Shown: positions 16,415 through 25,921, numbered from the stretch's first letter. The stretch: 64,000 bases of DNA from Lancefieldella rimae ATCC 49626 (GCF_000174015.1 NZ_ACFE01000004.1:1-64000), one strand, 5' to 3'. The notes: generated from the letters alone by a model not told the origin. Numbers and translations: made by a program.

Positions 16415-18232
16415 TTACGCCACCTCCTTTGAAATCTTCCACGAAACAGCCTTCTGATAGTCGGCCCACATGCGCGCATACAGGCCGTCCCCATCCACCA
16501 GCTCTGCATGGGTACCCTGCTCAACTACCCGTCCTTCATCAAGCACCACGATGTTATCGGCACCCACGACGGTAGAGAGACGGTGCGCAATCATGACCAC
16601 TGTACGACCTTGCGTAAGCTTGGCAAAGGCCTTTTGAATAAGGACTTCGTTCTCAGGATCGGCAAAAGCCGTTGCCTCATCAAGAACCACAATCGGTGCA
16701 TCTTTCAAAATGGCGCGGGCAAGAGCAATGCGCTGCTGCTCACCGCCAGAAAGGAAGGTTCCGTGCGTTCCGATAATCGTATCCACGCCGTTCGGCATTT
16801 TCTCGATAATGTCGCTGCATTGAGCAGCCTCAAGCGCACGTAAAACTTCCTCGCGCGTTGCCTCGGGACGAGAAGCGCGCACGTTTTCCAAAATCGTCGT
16901 CTTAAACAGACGGTTATTCTGAAACACGAAAGCAACCTGCTCCATGAGTACTTTGGGATCGATCTCCCGTACGTCAACACCACCAACCGCTACCGAGCCC
17001 GAATCGACATCCCAAAAGCGAGGTATAAGACTTGCAGCCGTAGTTTTGCCACCGCCGGAAGGTCCCACAAGAGCCACGGTAGATCCTGCGGGAACCGTAA
17101 ACGTCACAGTATCCAGGGCTTTCTTCTCGGCCCCTTCATACGTAAAGCTCACCGTCTGAAACTCGATGCCATTACCTGCAGGTACCTTGGGATTTTTAGG
17201 CACGCTCACCTGCGGAGCGGCGAGAATGTCCTCAACACGCCGCAGCGCGTCTTCTGCCTGCATCATGCCACCGGCGGCAAACATAATCTTTGCCAATGCG
17301 GTAGACATGACTGCCGAGAAGATCGCATAAAACGCAAAGTCTGTCACGAGGCGCACAAAATTACCGGAAGAAATTGCTCCCGGTACCAAAAAGATTGCGA
17401 CGGGAATCAAAAACACGAAAGCCGCTTCAGTGAAGCTGAGATTGACACTATACGGGTTTTCACAGACCTCACCTTGGTACTGCTCGGCCTTAGTGCTGTA
17501 TTCGTCAATGGCTTTTTTGAATACCGTAAAGGTATGCACCGTCTGCTGAAATACCTTTACCACAGGGATACCGCGCACGTATTCGGTACTGGCTTTGCCC
17601 ATTTTATCGAGTGCCGTCTGATACTCGGTCATATAATTTTTGCCTTTACCGGACATTATCAAGGACATTGACGTTACGGAAATAATCACGATCATGAAAC
17701 ACGCAAGTCCCATGCGCCAATCAAATATAAATAGAAGAACCAACATTGAGACAAACATCGAGATAGAGCCTGCGATATCTGCAAGGTTATGAGCACACAG
17801 CTGCTCAATATTGAGCGTTGCCGCATCCATACGACGTCGCAGGATACCTGATGCATGGGTATCGTAATAGCCCAGAGGTGCTGCCATCAGGCGTTTTGCG
17901 CACGCTTTGCGCATGTTGGTCTCAATACGAAATGCCGCAAGATGCGTACACATAAGGCCGCCAAAGTAGATCACGATACCCGCAACGGCAAACCAAAAAG
18001 CCATCCACCCGTAGCCTGCAATACTCGTTGCTTCCCCCCATTTTGGCGCAACCGCAATAAGGTCGCGAACAACCAGCCAGATAAAAACGTAGGGCATCAT
18101 GGTAAAAACCATGGAGATAGCCACAAGAACACAGCCGATGATGGTAAGCGGCCGTCGTGTTCCTGCAAAGTCCAAGATGCGAGAGATTGTTCCTCGCTTC
18201 TTTTTATTTTCTTGCTTTTTCTTATCCACCAT
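16415..18232 (-). CDS. ABC exporter-fold transporter, fused permease and ATPase (first subunit)
   Basis: 605 residues with the same layout as its partner: six helices, then Walker A GPSGGGKTT, signature LSGGEQQRIALARAI and the motif DEATAFADPENE. The wording ATAFADPENE is characteristic of the YbtPQ/IrtAB-like group. ATG 18232 is preferred over TTG 18250 because GGGGAAGAAGG lies just ahead of it. It is the first gene of a two-gene operon whose promoter overlaps a DtxR-like iron box, so it is probably expressed when iron is scarce. Confidence 0.85.
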   Translation of the reverse strand: MVDKKKQENKKKRGTISRILDFAGTRRPLTIIGCVLVAISMVFTMMPYVFIWLVVRDLIAVAPKWGEATSIAGYGWMAFWFAVAGIVIYFGGLMCTHLAAFRIETNMRKACAKRLMAAPLGYYDTHASGILRRRMDAATLNIEQLCAHNLADIAGSISMFVSMLVLLFIFDWRMGLACFMIVIISVTSMSLIMSGKGKNYMTEYQTALDKMGKASTEYVRGIPVVKVFQQTVHTFTVFKKAIDEYSTKAEQYQGEVCENPYSVNLSFTEAAFVFLIPVAIFLVPGAISSGNFVRLVTDFAFYAIFSAVMSTALAKIMFAAGGMMQAEDALRRVEDILAAPQVSVPKNPKVPAGNGIEFQTVSFTYEGAEKKALDTVTFTVPAGSTVALVGPSGGGKTTAASLIPRFWDVDSGSVAVGGVDVREIDPKVLMEQVAFVFQNNRLFKTTILENVRASRPEATREEVLRALEAAQCSDIIEKMPNGVDTIIGTHGTFLSGGEQQRIALARAILKDAPIVVLDEATAFADPENEVLIQKAFAKLTQGRTVVMIAHRLSTVVGADNIVVLDEGRVVEQGTHAELVDGDGLYARMWADYQKAVSWKISKEVA

Positions 18233-18273
18233 ATAAGCCTTCTTCCCCAACGCTTCATTTTTAACGAATAATG

Positions 18274-18292
18274 TTATCTTAGGCTAACTTAT
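18274..18292 (-). promoter_or_regulatory. DtxR/IdeR-like iron box
   Basis: TTATCTTAGGCTAACTTAT matches 15 of 19 positions of the actinobacterial DtxR/IdeR operator (core TTAGGCTAA fully kept). It lies about 40 bases upstream of the ABC transporter start and overlaps a candidate -10 (TAAGAT on the minus strand), the right place for iron-dependent repression. The regulator gene itself is not in the window. Confidence 0.75.
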
Positions 18293-18408
18293 GGAAAAAA
18301 GTAAGACTGTTATTCCGGCATTCTCATGGGCGCAATTGATTCTTAATTTGATTTCAGAGAAATTTTCTGCTTTGAAGCGGATTTTGATTGAGCGTACGAT
18401 TCATGAGA

Positions 18409-18459
18409 AGAGACCCCAGATCGACGGCGTATCATACCTAACTTGCCGATGGGGTCTCT
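18409..18459 (-). terminator. hairpin downstream of the molybdenum cofactor operon
   Basis: AGAGACCCC (18409-18417) pairs with GGGGTCTCT (18451-18459), and further bases (GATCG with CGAT) extend the stem inward. It lies 29 bases beyond the mogA stop in the direction of transcription. The tail on the minus strand is TCTTCTCATG, only weakly T-rich. Confidence 0.55.
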
Positions 18460-18487
18460 ACTCTATCTACCAGCTACGGTGTCCAGT

Positions 18488-19006
18488 CTATCCGTCAGAA
18501 ACGACACCGCGAAGGATCTCCAGACCGTGAAAGACAGGTTCGATAACTGCAGAAATGTTTTCAACTGCAGCTTTGGGACTACCCGGCAAGTTGATGATAA
18601 GCGTGCGTTTCGCAATACCGGCAACCTCTCGTGACAGACAGGCCTTGGGCGTTATCAGCATCGACGCGCTGCGCATGGCCTCGGGGATGCCGGGTGTCAG
18701 GCGCTCACATACTTCGCATGTTGCCTCGGGCGTTATGTCGCGTGGCGAGAAGCCCGTCCCACCCGTCGTTACTACCAGCGCAACGTTGTCGGCAACGGCG
18801 GCGTGCAAGGCGGCGACAATCTCTGCGTGCTCATCGGGTACCAGTACTACCTGCTCTTCAACCGCAAAGCCCTTCTCGCCCAAAAAGGCAACGAGAGCCG
18901 GGCCACTGGTGTCCGCTCGCTCCCCACGTGAAGAGCGGTCGCTCACCGTGATAACCCGCGCCGTAAATGATTCTTCGTGTGTCGCGGCAGCTCCTTGGTG
19001 TGCCAT
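18488..19006 (-). CDS. mogA: molybdopterin adenylyltransferase, MogA/MoaB family
   Basis: 172 residues with the MoCF-biosynthesis fold: VITVSDRSSRGERADTSGP near the start, VVTTGGTGFSPRDITPEA in the middle and INLPGSPKA near the end. The family adenylates molybdopterin before molybdenum insertion. ATG 19006 follows AAAGGAG. It is the last gene of an operon with modABC, moaA, moaC, a MOSC gene and a MoeA-like gene. MogA and MoaB cannot be told apart with certainty by sequence alone. Confidence 0.9.
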   Translation of the reverse strand: MAHQGAAATHEESFTARVITVSDRSSRGERADTSGPALVAFLGEKGFAVEEQVVLVPDEHAEIVAALHAAVADNVALVVTTGGTGFSPRDITPEATCEVCERLTPGIPEAMRSASMLITPKACLSREVAGIAKRTLIINLPGSPKAAVENISAVIEPVFHGLEILRGVVSDG

Positions 19007-19008
19007 GG

Positions 19009-20043
19009 CTACTCCTTTACGATAAGGCCGCCCTCACCCAGCACTACGAAATCGTGTTTGGTAAGTTCAATACCGGCAGCAATACGAGGAAGTACCAAGT
19101 CAAAAACAGTCGTGGCACTGTACATGACGCAACCGGGAAGGCCGAGGACGGGAATGGCGGAGGCACCCTTGTCGGCAGCATCAAGATATCCCAGACACAT
19201 CATCGCACCCGGAAGCACCGGAGCACCGTACGTTACAATCCGCGCACCGGAGCGTTTAATGGCGCCGGGCGTGTTGTCGTCAGGATCAACGCTCATACCG
19301 CCCGTACACGCAATCAGATCGACTCCCAAATCCCGCGCTTCATGAATGGCCGCAACAAGCGCGTCCATATCATCGCCCGGCTTTGCGCAGTGCACCGTCT
19401 TAATGCCAAAAGCAGCAAGTTTTTGTTCAACGACCGGCGTGAACTTATCCTCGATAAGCCCTTTCTGCACTTCGGATCCCGTGGCGATAAGAGCCGCAGT
19501 TTTCACGCAAAATGGTGCTACCCGCATGAGTGCTCCGCGGTGCGCAACGTCAGCGGCGGCTTCTGCGGCCTCCACAACAGACGCATCAACCACCAGAGGA
19601 ATAACGCGTGTGCCGGCAAGCGGGGTACCCTTCTTCACCGCAGTATGACCGCGACGAGTGGCAATCATTACCTCGTCAACCGCATTAACGGCATTCAGAC
19701 GTTGCGTATCAAGCTCAAAAACACCGTCAACCGCTGCGGTAATGGTGAGTTTTCCTTCATGGGGCTCTTTGGATACCACGCAATTCTCGCCATGGCAAAG
19801 CGCCGCCATACGGTATGCCGCGTCGTTTTCGTGAAGCTGATCCTTCCCCAGCTCCCACACAAACAGATGCTCCTTGCCCATGCTGAGCAGCACGGGAATA
19901 TCGGCTTCTTCCACTACGTGGCCTTTCTTAAAGCGCACACCCTTAAAGCGCGTTTTGTCGTCAGCGCTCTCACCGGGAATGATTTGGGTCATGTCGTGGC
20001 ACAGCACGTGCCCGACCGCATCTTCCGTTCTAATCTGCTTCAT
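19009..20043 (-). CDS. MoeA-like molybdopterin-binding protein
   Basis: 344 residues. The C-terminal half carries a MoCF-biosynthesis domain (ALIATGSEVQKG, DLIACTGGMSVDPDDNTPGAI, PVLGLPGCVMYSATTVFD). The N-terminal half differs from classical MoeA, and the protein is shorter than the usual ~400 residues. This version is common beside genes for selenium-dependent molybdenum hydroxylases. It probably acts in inserting molybdate into adenylated molybdopterin, or in handling the modified cofactor. Its start overlaps the end of the MOSC gene by 14 bases, pointing to tight coupling. Confidence 0.8.
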   Translation of the reverse strand: MKQIRTEDAVGHVLCHDMTQIIPGESADDKTRFKGVRFKKGHVVEEADIPVLLSMGKEHLFVWELGKDQLHENDAAYRMAALCHGENCVVSKEPHEGKLTITAAVDGVFELDTQRLNAVNAVDEVMIATRRGHTAVKKGTPLAGTRVIPLVVDASVVEAAEAAADVAHRGALMRVAPFCVKTAALIATGSEVQKGLIEDKFTPVVEQKLAAFGIKTVHCAKPGDDMDALVAAIHEARDLGVDLIACTGGMSVDPDDNTPGAIKRSGARIVTYGAPVLPGAMMCLGYLDAADKGASAIPVLGLPGCVMYSATTVFDLVLPRIAAGIELTKHDFVVLGEGGLIVKE

Positions 20044-20518
20044 GCCGAAGCTCCTTTGCGTCTAAAACATGAATAATATCTCCGGGTTTGATAGTACCGC
20101 CACGCAAAACCACCGTAAAAATACCGTCGGTGGGCATGACGCACGTACCAATGAGTTTCCGAATCTCGCAGTCATGATGACAGGTCTTGCCGATCTGTGT
20201 CACCGCGAGAAGAGCCTCTCCTATTGCAAGCACCGTACCAACCGGCAGCGCGCGCAAGTCAATGCCGGAAGTAAGAATATTCTCGGCAAAATCTCCCGGA
20301 TGCAGCTCTGCGCCCTTCTCGCGCATGGTATCAACGGACTCGTTGCCTAAAAGACTCACCTGACGGTGCCAGTTTCCGGCATGCGCATCGCCTTTGATAC
20401 CTTCACCCACACAAACCTCAATGGACTCAACGGGCTTTTTGCGTGTACCCTTTTTCACGCTGATGCAGCAGCTGAGCACCGTACCCTCTGCAGCGGATTT
20501 CACGTTCTTAAAACTCAT
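20030..20518 (-). CDS. MOSC domain protein
   Basis: 162 residues, nearly all one MOSC domain ([45 protein letters not shown]). MOSC domains occur in molybdenum cofactor sulfurases and in small stand-alone proteins of molybdopterin operons; a role in passing sulfur or selenium to the cofactor is suggested for the family. The CHHDC motif could bind a metal or carry sulfur. ATG 20518 overlaps the moaC stop (ATGA). Confidence 0.85.
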   Translation of the reverse strand: MSFKNVKSAAEGTVLSCCISVKKGTRKKPVESIEVCVGEGIKGDAHAGNWHRQVSLLGNESVDTMREKGAELHPGDFAENILTSGIDLRALPVGTVLAIGEALLAVTQIGKTCHHDCEIRKLIGTCVMPTDGIFTVVLRGGTIKPGDIIHVLDAKELRHEAD

Positions 20519-20994
20519 TCGCAATTTTCCTCTCGCACAAAATGACCGGATGCTCCGCCGTCTTTCTCAAGCAGGCGAATCCGGCTGACAACCATGTCTC
20601 GCTGATGAGCCTTGCACATATCATATATGGTCAGACAGGCAACGGAAGCCGCCGTGAGGGCTTCCATCTCAACACCGGTCTGCCCTGTACAACGACAAAA
20701 CGTCTCAACAGCAATGCCGTCTTCTTCAAACGAAAACGAAATATTTACTCCGGTGAGCTGGAGCGGATGACACATGGGAATGACATCTGAAGTGCGCTTT
20801 GCCGCCATGATGCCAGCCACCTGTGCCACTGCCAAAACGTCACCTTTTTTAATGCCGCCGGTACGCACCAACTCAAGCGTATCGGAGCGCATGAAAATCT
20901 TCCCTCCCGCGCGAGCCGTGCGCACCGTTATATTCTTGGCAGAAACATCCACCATACGAGCCCGTCCCTCTTCATTAAAATGGGTAAGCGCCAT
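20515..20994 (-). CDS. moaC: cyclic pyranopterin monophosphate synthase
   Basis: 159 residues, the usual MoaC length. The conserved [12 protein letters not shown] and [23 protein letters not shown] motifs are intact. With MoaA it turns GTP into cyclic pyranopterin monophosphate, the first stage of molybdenum cofactor synthesis. ATG 20994 lies two bases after the moaA stop with GGAGG five bases ahead. moaD and moaE, needed for the next step, are not in this window. Confidence 0.95.
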   Translation of the reverse strand: MALTHFNEEGRARMVDVSAKNITVRTARAGGKIFMRSDTLELVRTGGIKKGDVLAVAQVAGIMAAKRTSDVIPMCHPLQLTGVNISFSFEEDGIAVETFCRCTGQTGVEMEALTAASVACLTIYDMCKAHQRDMVVSRIRLLEKDGGASGHFVREENCE

Positions 20995-20995
20995 C

Positions 20996-21943
20996 TTAGC
21001 CTCCAATTTCATTCATCGCCCGAAGCGATTTGCTTGCGTGCGTCAAATCGATTGCATGACCTTTAGGTTTTTGAGCAATCCCCTTGCTTAAGGCAGACAA
21101 GAGTTCCTCACCCGAAAGTCCCCGGAGAGCAATCTCATGGGCCGAATGCAAACAAGGCTTTAACATACCGTCTGCGGTCACGCGAATCCTGTCGCAAGAG
21201 CTGCAAAACGTATGCGTCATGGGGCGGATAAGTCCCACCTTCCCCTGCCAACCGGGCGCGCCAAACAGCTCCGCCACACCGCCTGAGCCAAGCGGTATAA
21301 GTTCCGGCAACACATCGAGCACGCAATCGGCACTCACAAAACGCTCGGTCGGCCATCTTGAGCATTCGCCCATACGCATAAGTTCAATAAAGCGCACGTC
21401 AACAGGCTCATTTTTAGCCATTTCTGCAAGAGGACGAATCTCATCCTCATTCAGGCCGCCCAACAGCACAGCGTTGAACTTTGTGTGAGTAAATCCCGCT
21501 TCCCGCGCCGCTGCAATACCGGCAAGCGCATCGGCAAGCGTTCCGGTACGACTCAGCCTTGCGTAGCGTTTGGGATCAAGCGTATCAAGCGAAATATTGA
21601 GGCGAGAAAGACCGGCCTCCTTCAGATCTTTGGCGAGAGGTGCAAGTAAGGTGGCATTGGTGGTCATGACCACTTCTTCGATGCCATCTACCGCAGAGAT
21701 CATACGCGTCAGATCCACAATGCCTCTACGCACCAAGGGCTCGCCTCCGGTAAGACGAACTTTTTTCACGCCAAGTTGTGCCGCGGCCTCAACAATCATG
21801 CGCATCTCTTCAAACGAAAGAATATCTTTATGGCAAAGCATGGGGACACCCTGCGCCGGCATGCAGTAGAGACAGCGACAATTGCAGCGATCCGTAACCG
21901 AAAGCCTGAGGTAGCGAATATTTCTTCCCAAATCATCACGCAT
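20996..21943 (-). CDS. moaA: GTP 3',8-cyclase (radical SAM)
   Basis: 315 residues. The radical SAM cluster motif is Cys20-x3-Cys24-x2-Cys27 ([10 protein letters not shown]), and the second MoaA cluster is in [20 protein letters not shown]. It converts GTP to 3',8-cyclo-7,8-dihydro-GTP. ATG 21943 overlaps the end of modC by eight bases; the longer frame upstream is modC read out of frame. The C-terminus ends [10 protein letters not shown], so the usual GG tail is kept. Confidence 0.95.
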   Translation of the reverse strand: MRDDLGRNIRYLRLSVTDRCNCRCLYCMPAQGVPMLCHKDILSFEEMRMIVEAAAQLGVKKVRLTGGEPLVRRGIVDLTRMISAVDGIEEVVMTTNATLLAPLAKDLKEAGLSRLNISLDTLDPKRYARLSRTGTLADALAGIAAAREAGFTHTKFNAVLLGGLNEDEIRPLAEMAKNEPVDVRFIELMRMGECSRWPTERFVSADCVLDVLPELIPLGSGGVAELFGAPGWQGKVGLIRPMTHTFCSSCDRIRVTADGMLKPCLHSAHEIALRGLSGEELLSALSKGIAQKPKGHAIDLTHASKSLRAMNEIGG

Positions 21944-23039
21944 GTGGCAACTTCTTTTCTTCCGCCGCGTCATATTCTTTTGCACTATCACAAAGAGGCA
22001 TAACACACTCCGGGGCAATGTAGAACAAGATCCGTTGAGGTTCACCCAAGCTCGCCCAAGACTCTTTAGAACACTCATAGCGAAGAAGTGTGCCTCCGGG
22101 TGTTCGGGCCATCACAATGGTTGAAAACGTATTGTCAATCACACGATCAACCTCACAGGGAATAACATTTTCGTATTCAGTGGTGCAACCAACTACCTTA
22201 AAATAATGCGCGCGAATCCCAACGTATGTCACACTATCATCCATGGGCAACGCGGTGGTAAGGTTCAATCCCCAATCATCACAGAAAAGGCACTTCTCGC
22301 CCACCTTATGAGCACGGGACACGTTCTTGCATCCGGAAATACGTGCGGCGGCAAGCGTCACGGGTGTCGAAAAGAGCTCTTTTACCGATACTTTTTTATC
22401 GGAGTTCCCCTGGTTTATGACGCACACGGAATCACAGAGGCGATATACCTCGTCGCGATTATGGGAAACGTAAACTGTCCCTCCCGGAAATGTACGCAGC
22501 GTATCGCTCAGTTCAAACTCAAGCTGCCAGCGAAGATAACTGTCGAGTGCCGAGAAGGGCTCGTCGAGCAAAATGAGATCGGGCTTGCTGGCAAGAATAC
22601 GCGCCATGGCACAGCGTTGCTGCTGACCGCCGGAAAGCTCATGGGGACGACGGTCAAGAAGACTCTCAAGCCGCATCTTTTTGAGTTGTTCGAGCGCACA
22701 CGCTTCACGCTCTGCCCGTGTTGCCCCTTGGGCCCCCACCAGCACGTTTTGCATCACACTCATGTGCGGAAAGAGCGCATAGCTCTGAAACAGATACCCA
22801 ACACGCCGCTCTTGCGGCGGCACATTGACGTGGGCTCCGGAATCAAACAGAATCCGATCGTTGAGAACAATGCGTCCACTGTCAGGCTTCACGATACCGG
22901 CAATGCACTTGAGCGTCATTGATTTACCGCAGCCCGAAGGGCCGAGAAGCGCCAAAACCTCATTGCTCTTCTCGACGGCAAACGAAACATGCAGATCAAA
23001 GCCACTCAAGTGCTTGGTAATGTCAACGGAAAGCGCCAT
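21936..23039 (-). CDS. modC: molybdate ABC transporter ATP-binding protein
   Basis: 367 residues. Walker A GPSGCGKSMT, Q-loop LFQSYALFPH, signature LSGGQQQRCAMARIL and Walker B LILLDEPFSALD are followed by a regulatory C-terminal domain. It powers molybdate uptake with ModA and ModB. ATG 23039 follows an AGGGGGC site and overlaps the modB stop. The ATPase begins the run of tightly spaced modC-moaA-moaC genes, so uptake and cofactor synthesis are made together. Confidence 0.9.
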   Translation of the reverse strand: MALSVDITKHLSGFDLHVSFAVEKSNEVLALLGPSGCGKSMTLKCIAGIVKPDSGRIVLNDRILFDSGAHVNVPPQERRVGYLFQSYALFPHMSVMQNVLVGAQGATRAEREACALEQLKKMRLESLLDRRPHELSGGQQQRCAMARILASKPDLILLDEPFSALDSYLRWQLEFELSDTLRTFPGGTVYVSHNRDEVYRLCDSVCVINQGNSDKKVSVKELFSTPVTLAAARISGCKNVSRAHKVGEKCLFCDDWGLNLTTALPMDDSVTYVGIRAHYFKVVGCTTEYENVIPCEVDRVIDNTFSTIVMARTPGGTLLRYECSKESWASLGEPQRILFYIAPECVMPLCDSAKEYDAAEEKKLPHA

Positions 23040-23041
23040 GA

Positions 23042-23731
23042 TCAAGCCCCCTGAGCAGGAGTTGCCACATGCGTCCGGCGGCTCCCTTTTTCAAAAACAT
23101 TAAGGGCGAGAAGCACCACGGCCGAGATGGCGAGGTTGATAAGCACCCACTGCATGGCAGCCGCATCGTCGCTGGTTCTCCACAGCTGGTATACCGTCGT
23201 TGACACGGTTGCCGTCTTACCGGGCGTATATCCGCAGATCATCGAAGTGGCTCCGTACTCGCCCAGCGCACGTGCAAATGCCAGGACGGTTCCCGCCACA
23301 ACACCTTTCATGCAGCACGGCATTTTGACATGCCAAAACACCCACGTGTTTGATTTGCCCAGTGTCCGGGCCGCATCGGCAAGCGTTTCGTCAAAGCTCT
23401 CAAATGCGCCTCGAGCGGTACGGTACATAAGCGGCAAGCTCACCACAACGGTGGCAAAAATTGCCGCGTACCATACCATGGTGAGTTTTATGCCAAATAC
23501 GTCCAGCACCCAAAGGCCAATGGGACGGCGTGGACCCAAAAGCAGAAGGAGCAGATAGCCCACAACCGTCGGTGGCAGCACCAAAGGCAGCGTCAATATA
23601 ACGTCCAAAAACCCTTTAACAACCCGAGGCGTTTTGGCAACAAAGTTTGCAAGAGCAATGCCCAACAAAAAGACAAGGGCAGTTGATGCCGCAGCAATCC
23701 TCAGCGAGTTATACAGCGGATACCAATCCAT
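23042..23731 (-). CDS. modB: molybdate ABC transporter permease
   Basis: 229 residues with five to six membrane helices and the permease coupling motif ARALGEYGATSMICGYTPGKT, typical of ModB. LPLVLPPTVVGYLLL is also diagnostic. ATG 23731 is taken as start; an in-frame TTG three codons earlier is possible and the ribosome site is weak. It lies between modA and modC. Confidence 0.9.
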   Translation of the reverse strand: MDWYPLYNSLRIAAASTALVFLLGIALANFVAKTPRVVKGFLDVILTLPLVLPPTVVGYLLLLLLGPRRPIGLWVLDVFGIKLTMVWYAAIFATVVVSLPLMYRTARGAFESFDETLADAARTLGKSNTWVFWHVKMPCCMKGVVAGTVLAFARALGEYGATSMICGYTPGKTATVSTTVYQLWRTSDDAAAMQWVLINLAISAVVLLALNVFEKGSRRTHVATPAQGA

Positions 23732-23769
23732 AAAAACCAATCCAGAGAGAAACGTGAAAACCCGAACAA

Positions 23770-24645
23770 CTATGCCTTCGAAAGCGGAGTAAAGCCGACC
23801 TTCTCAAAGCACGCGCTGGCATCAGAGGTCTTCAGGAACTCAAGGAATTTCTTTGCGAGGTCTGCCTGCTTTGCATTTTTGGTTGCAGCAGCAGGATACA
23901 CCACGCGTCCGCACATCTCCTCGGTTGCCTCACCGACCATCTGAAGCTTTGCAGAGGTGGCATCGGTCTTATAGATAACGCCGCAGTCAACGGAAGCTTC
24001 TTTAACCTGTGTAGTAACTTCCTTAACATTGGTTCCGTATGAGATATGCCCCTCTTTGGCAAGCGCTTCTTCATCGAGTTTGTAGTACTTCAAAATCTTC
24101 TGCGTGTACTGACCAACGGGGACATCTGAGTTGCCCATGCCAAGCAAAATCTCACCTGCACCAAGCTTTTGAGCCATGTCATCAAAACTCTGAACGGCTT
24201 TGGGGTTATCCTGAGGAACGCACAGGGTAACCTTATTCTCAAGGATGTCAAAACGAGTATCGGATGCAATGAAGTCCAGATCTTTATCGTGATCTTTCTT
24301 GGCGTTTGCATCAAGCTGATTCATCTGCTTCTGGCCGGCAGAAATGAAAACATCACAGTCAGAACCCTCTTCTATCTGCGTCTTGAGTGTGCCTGAAGAA
24401 TCAAAGTTGAAACTGATATCAACACCTTGATTGTCATTCTTAAAAAGCTCTCCGGCCTCGGTCAGACTTTCGGTCAGAGATGCAGCCGCAAAAACAATGA
24501 GCGTTTGAGCATCGGCTTTCTTCTCGCCACCGGACGTGTCTTCCTTTTTAGCTCCGTTACTACCACAGGCGGCAAGCCCAAGTGTGGCAACTCCTGCTGC
24601 GCCGACAATGAACGAACGACGGGAAACACTGTTTTCGAACTTCAT
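23770..24645 (-). CDS. modA: molybdate-binding lipoprotein
   Basis: 291 residues. A twin-arginine-like signal (VSRRSFIVGAAG) leads to the lipobox LAAC with Cys27, so this is a lipoprotein that may leave by the Tat route. The mature part has the ModA motifs IVFAAASLTESLTE, SSGTLKTQIEEGSDCDVFISA and VDCGVIYKTDA. It captures molybdate outside the membrane. AAAGGAG precedes ATG 24645. It is the first gene of the molybdenum operon. Confidence 0.92.
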   Translation of the reverse strand: MKFENSVSRRSFIVGAAGVATLGLAACGSNGAKKEDTSGGEKKADAQTLIVFAAASLTESLTEAGELFKNDNQGVDISFNFDSSGTLKTQIEEGSDCDVFISAGQKQMNQLDANAKKDHDKDLDFIASDTRFDILENKVTLCVPQDNPKAVQSFDDMAQKLGAGEILLGMGNSDVPVGQYTQKILKYYKLDEEALAKEGHISYGTNVKEVTTQVKEASVDCGVIYKTDATSAKLQMVGEATEEMCGRVVYPAAATKNAKQADLAKKFLEFLKTSDASACFEKVGFTPLSKA

Positions 24646-24772
24646 ACAAACTCCTTTAAACGAACCTAACCTTATGTGACAGACCCTCCAACATACTCCG
24701 TTGGAAAAGTCCGATACACCAAACTATCTGCAGGCGAAAAGTACCTCTTCCCGCAGCACCACACCACGCATT

Positions 24773-25807
24773 TTATGTTGAAGACGGCCTCTTCTGATGC
24801 GGCTTCTCCGGGCGGAAATTGGCGCGACAACGAATCATCTCGGCTGCAATGGAAATGGCAATTTCCGACGGGGTAACAGCCATAATATCATCTCCGATAG
24901 GCATATAAATGGCGTCGGTCCACTCCTTGGAAATACCACGTTCCCCCAACGTTTTGCGGGCAAACGCTGACTTTCTCGCACTGCCAATGCAACCTACATA
25001 CGCAGGCTTACATGGGTAGAGCTGTTCAAGTACGTCAATGTCAAAGGCGTGGCCGTGCGTTGTTACTACCGTGTAATCGCGACGGGTCACCTGCACATGC
25101 TCTGAAATATTTTTGAAGTCACCGCAAAAAACCGCCTCAGCGGCAGGGAAATCTTCCTTTACCGCCACGCCCTTGCGGTCGTCAAAAACCACAACCCGAA
25201 AGCCTACGCCGGCAAGCACGGGCGTGAGCGCACGGCCAACATGCCCTCCTCCAAAAATATATGCTACGGGATCAGGTCCCAACGGCTCCGTATACGTTGC
25301 CGTTGCCTCGTCCCACACGGGCATATCAGAAAGAGCACGAGGATCATCTTGCGACAACTCTTCAACAGGAAGTGCCTCAACGATTACATGAGCGGGATCT
25401 GCCCACTGTTCTGTAACGATAAACGGCTTTTTGGAATCAATCAGGCTAAGCAGCCGGTCTGCAAAAAAATCCTTTTGAGCAGACGTAACCAAGCGCAACG
25501 CAATGAGCGCGTCCCCACCGCATGCCATGCCTGTTTTGGCGTGGGTCATCCATTCGATCTGATCATGCTCCGTACCGGCCAGTATGTCACGCGAGCGCTG
25601 TTGTGCCATCAGCTCGATGGAACCACCGCCGACGGTCCCCAAAAACGTTCCGTCCTCTAAAAGTATCATACGGGCACCGGCATGCCGTGGCATCGACCCC
25701 TTTGTGGAAAGCAGCGTCGAAATTACAAAACTCCGACCTGCTTCAAGCTCCGCCAGAAGACGGCGCACCAAATGCTCATCGCAAAGTGTACCCTGTGAAT
25801 CCGCCAT
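24773..25807 (-). CDS. XdhC-family molybdenum hydroxylase maturation factor
   Basis: 344 residues in two parts: an N-terminal XdhC/CoxI domain (STLLSTKGSMPRHAGARM, GTVGGGSIE) and a C-terminal Rossmann-type domain (YIFGGGHVGRALTPVL, VTTHGHAFDIDVL, YVGCIGSARK). The family binds molybdenum cofactor and helps load it, with its terminal sulfur or selenium, into hydroxylases. GGAGG precedes ATG 25807. It follows selD after a 94-base gap filled with a tandem repeat, and ends the selenium maturation group. Confidence 0.88.
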   Translation of the reverse strand: MADSQGTLCDEHLVRRLLAELEAGRSFVISTLLSTKGSMPRHAGARMILLEDGTFLGTVGGGSIELMAQQRSRDILAGTEHDQIEWMTHAKTGMACGGDALIALRLVTSAQKDFFADRLLSLIDSKKPFIVTEQWADPAHVIVEALPVEELSQDDPRALSDMPVWDEATATYTEPLGPDPVAYIFGGGHVGRALTPVLAGVGFRVVVFDDRKGVAVKEDFPAAEAVFCGDFKNISEHVQVTRRDYTVVTTHGHAFDIDVLEQLYPCKPAYVGCIGSARKSAFARKTLGERGISKEWTDAIYMPIGDDIMAVTPSEIAISIAAEMIRCRANFRPEKPHQKRPSST

Positions 25808-25861
25808 GTCAGCCCTCCGTTCTTACCTGATGAAACGCACATCTCGGTTTCTCTTCTTGTC

Positions 25862-25921
25862 CCTGTGCAAGGTATGCCTGCGCAAATTATTCCTGCACAA
25901 GCTATCCCTGCACAAGCCTAA
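25862..25921. repeat. 15-bp tandem repeat, four copies, overlapping the selD stop
   Basis: Four head-to-tail 15-base units on the plus strand: CCTGTGCAAGGTATG, CCTGCGCAAATTATT, CCTGCACAAGCTATC and CCTGCACAAGCCTAA. The last unit and a half encode the C-terminal residues and stop of SelD; the rest lie between selD and the XdhC-family gene. Such slippage-prone repeats can change the C-terminus or gene spacing. Confidence 0.75.

Noticed and set aside
18967-20076. Plus-strand open frame of 369 codons
   Set aside because: It is antisense to the MoeA-like gene, rich in arginine and histidine with no family motifs; the minus-strand operon with overlapping starts is clear.
24646-24772. Possible molybdenum cofactor riboswitch ahead of modA
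   Set aside because: The gap is only 127 bases and none of the conserved Moco-RNA blocks could be recognised.
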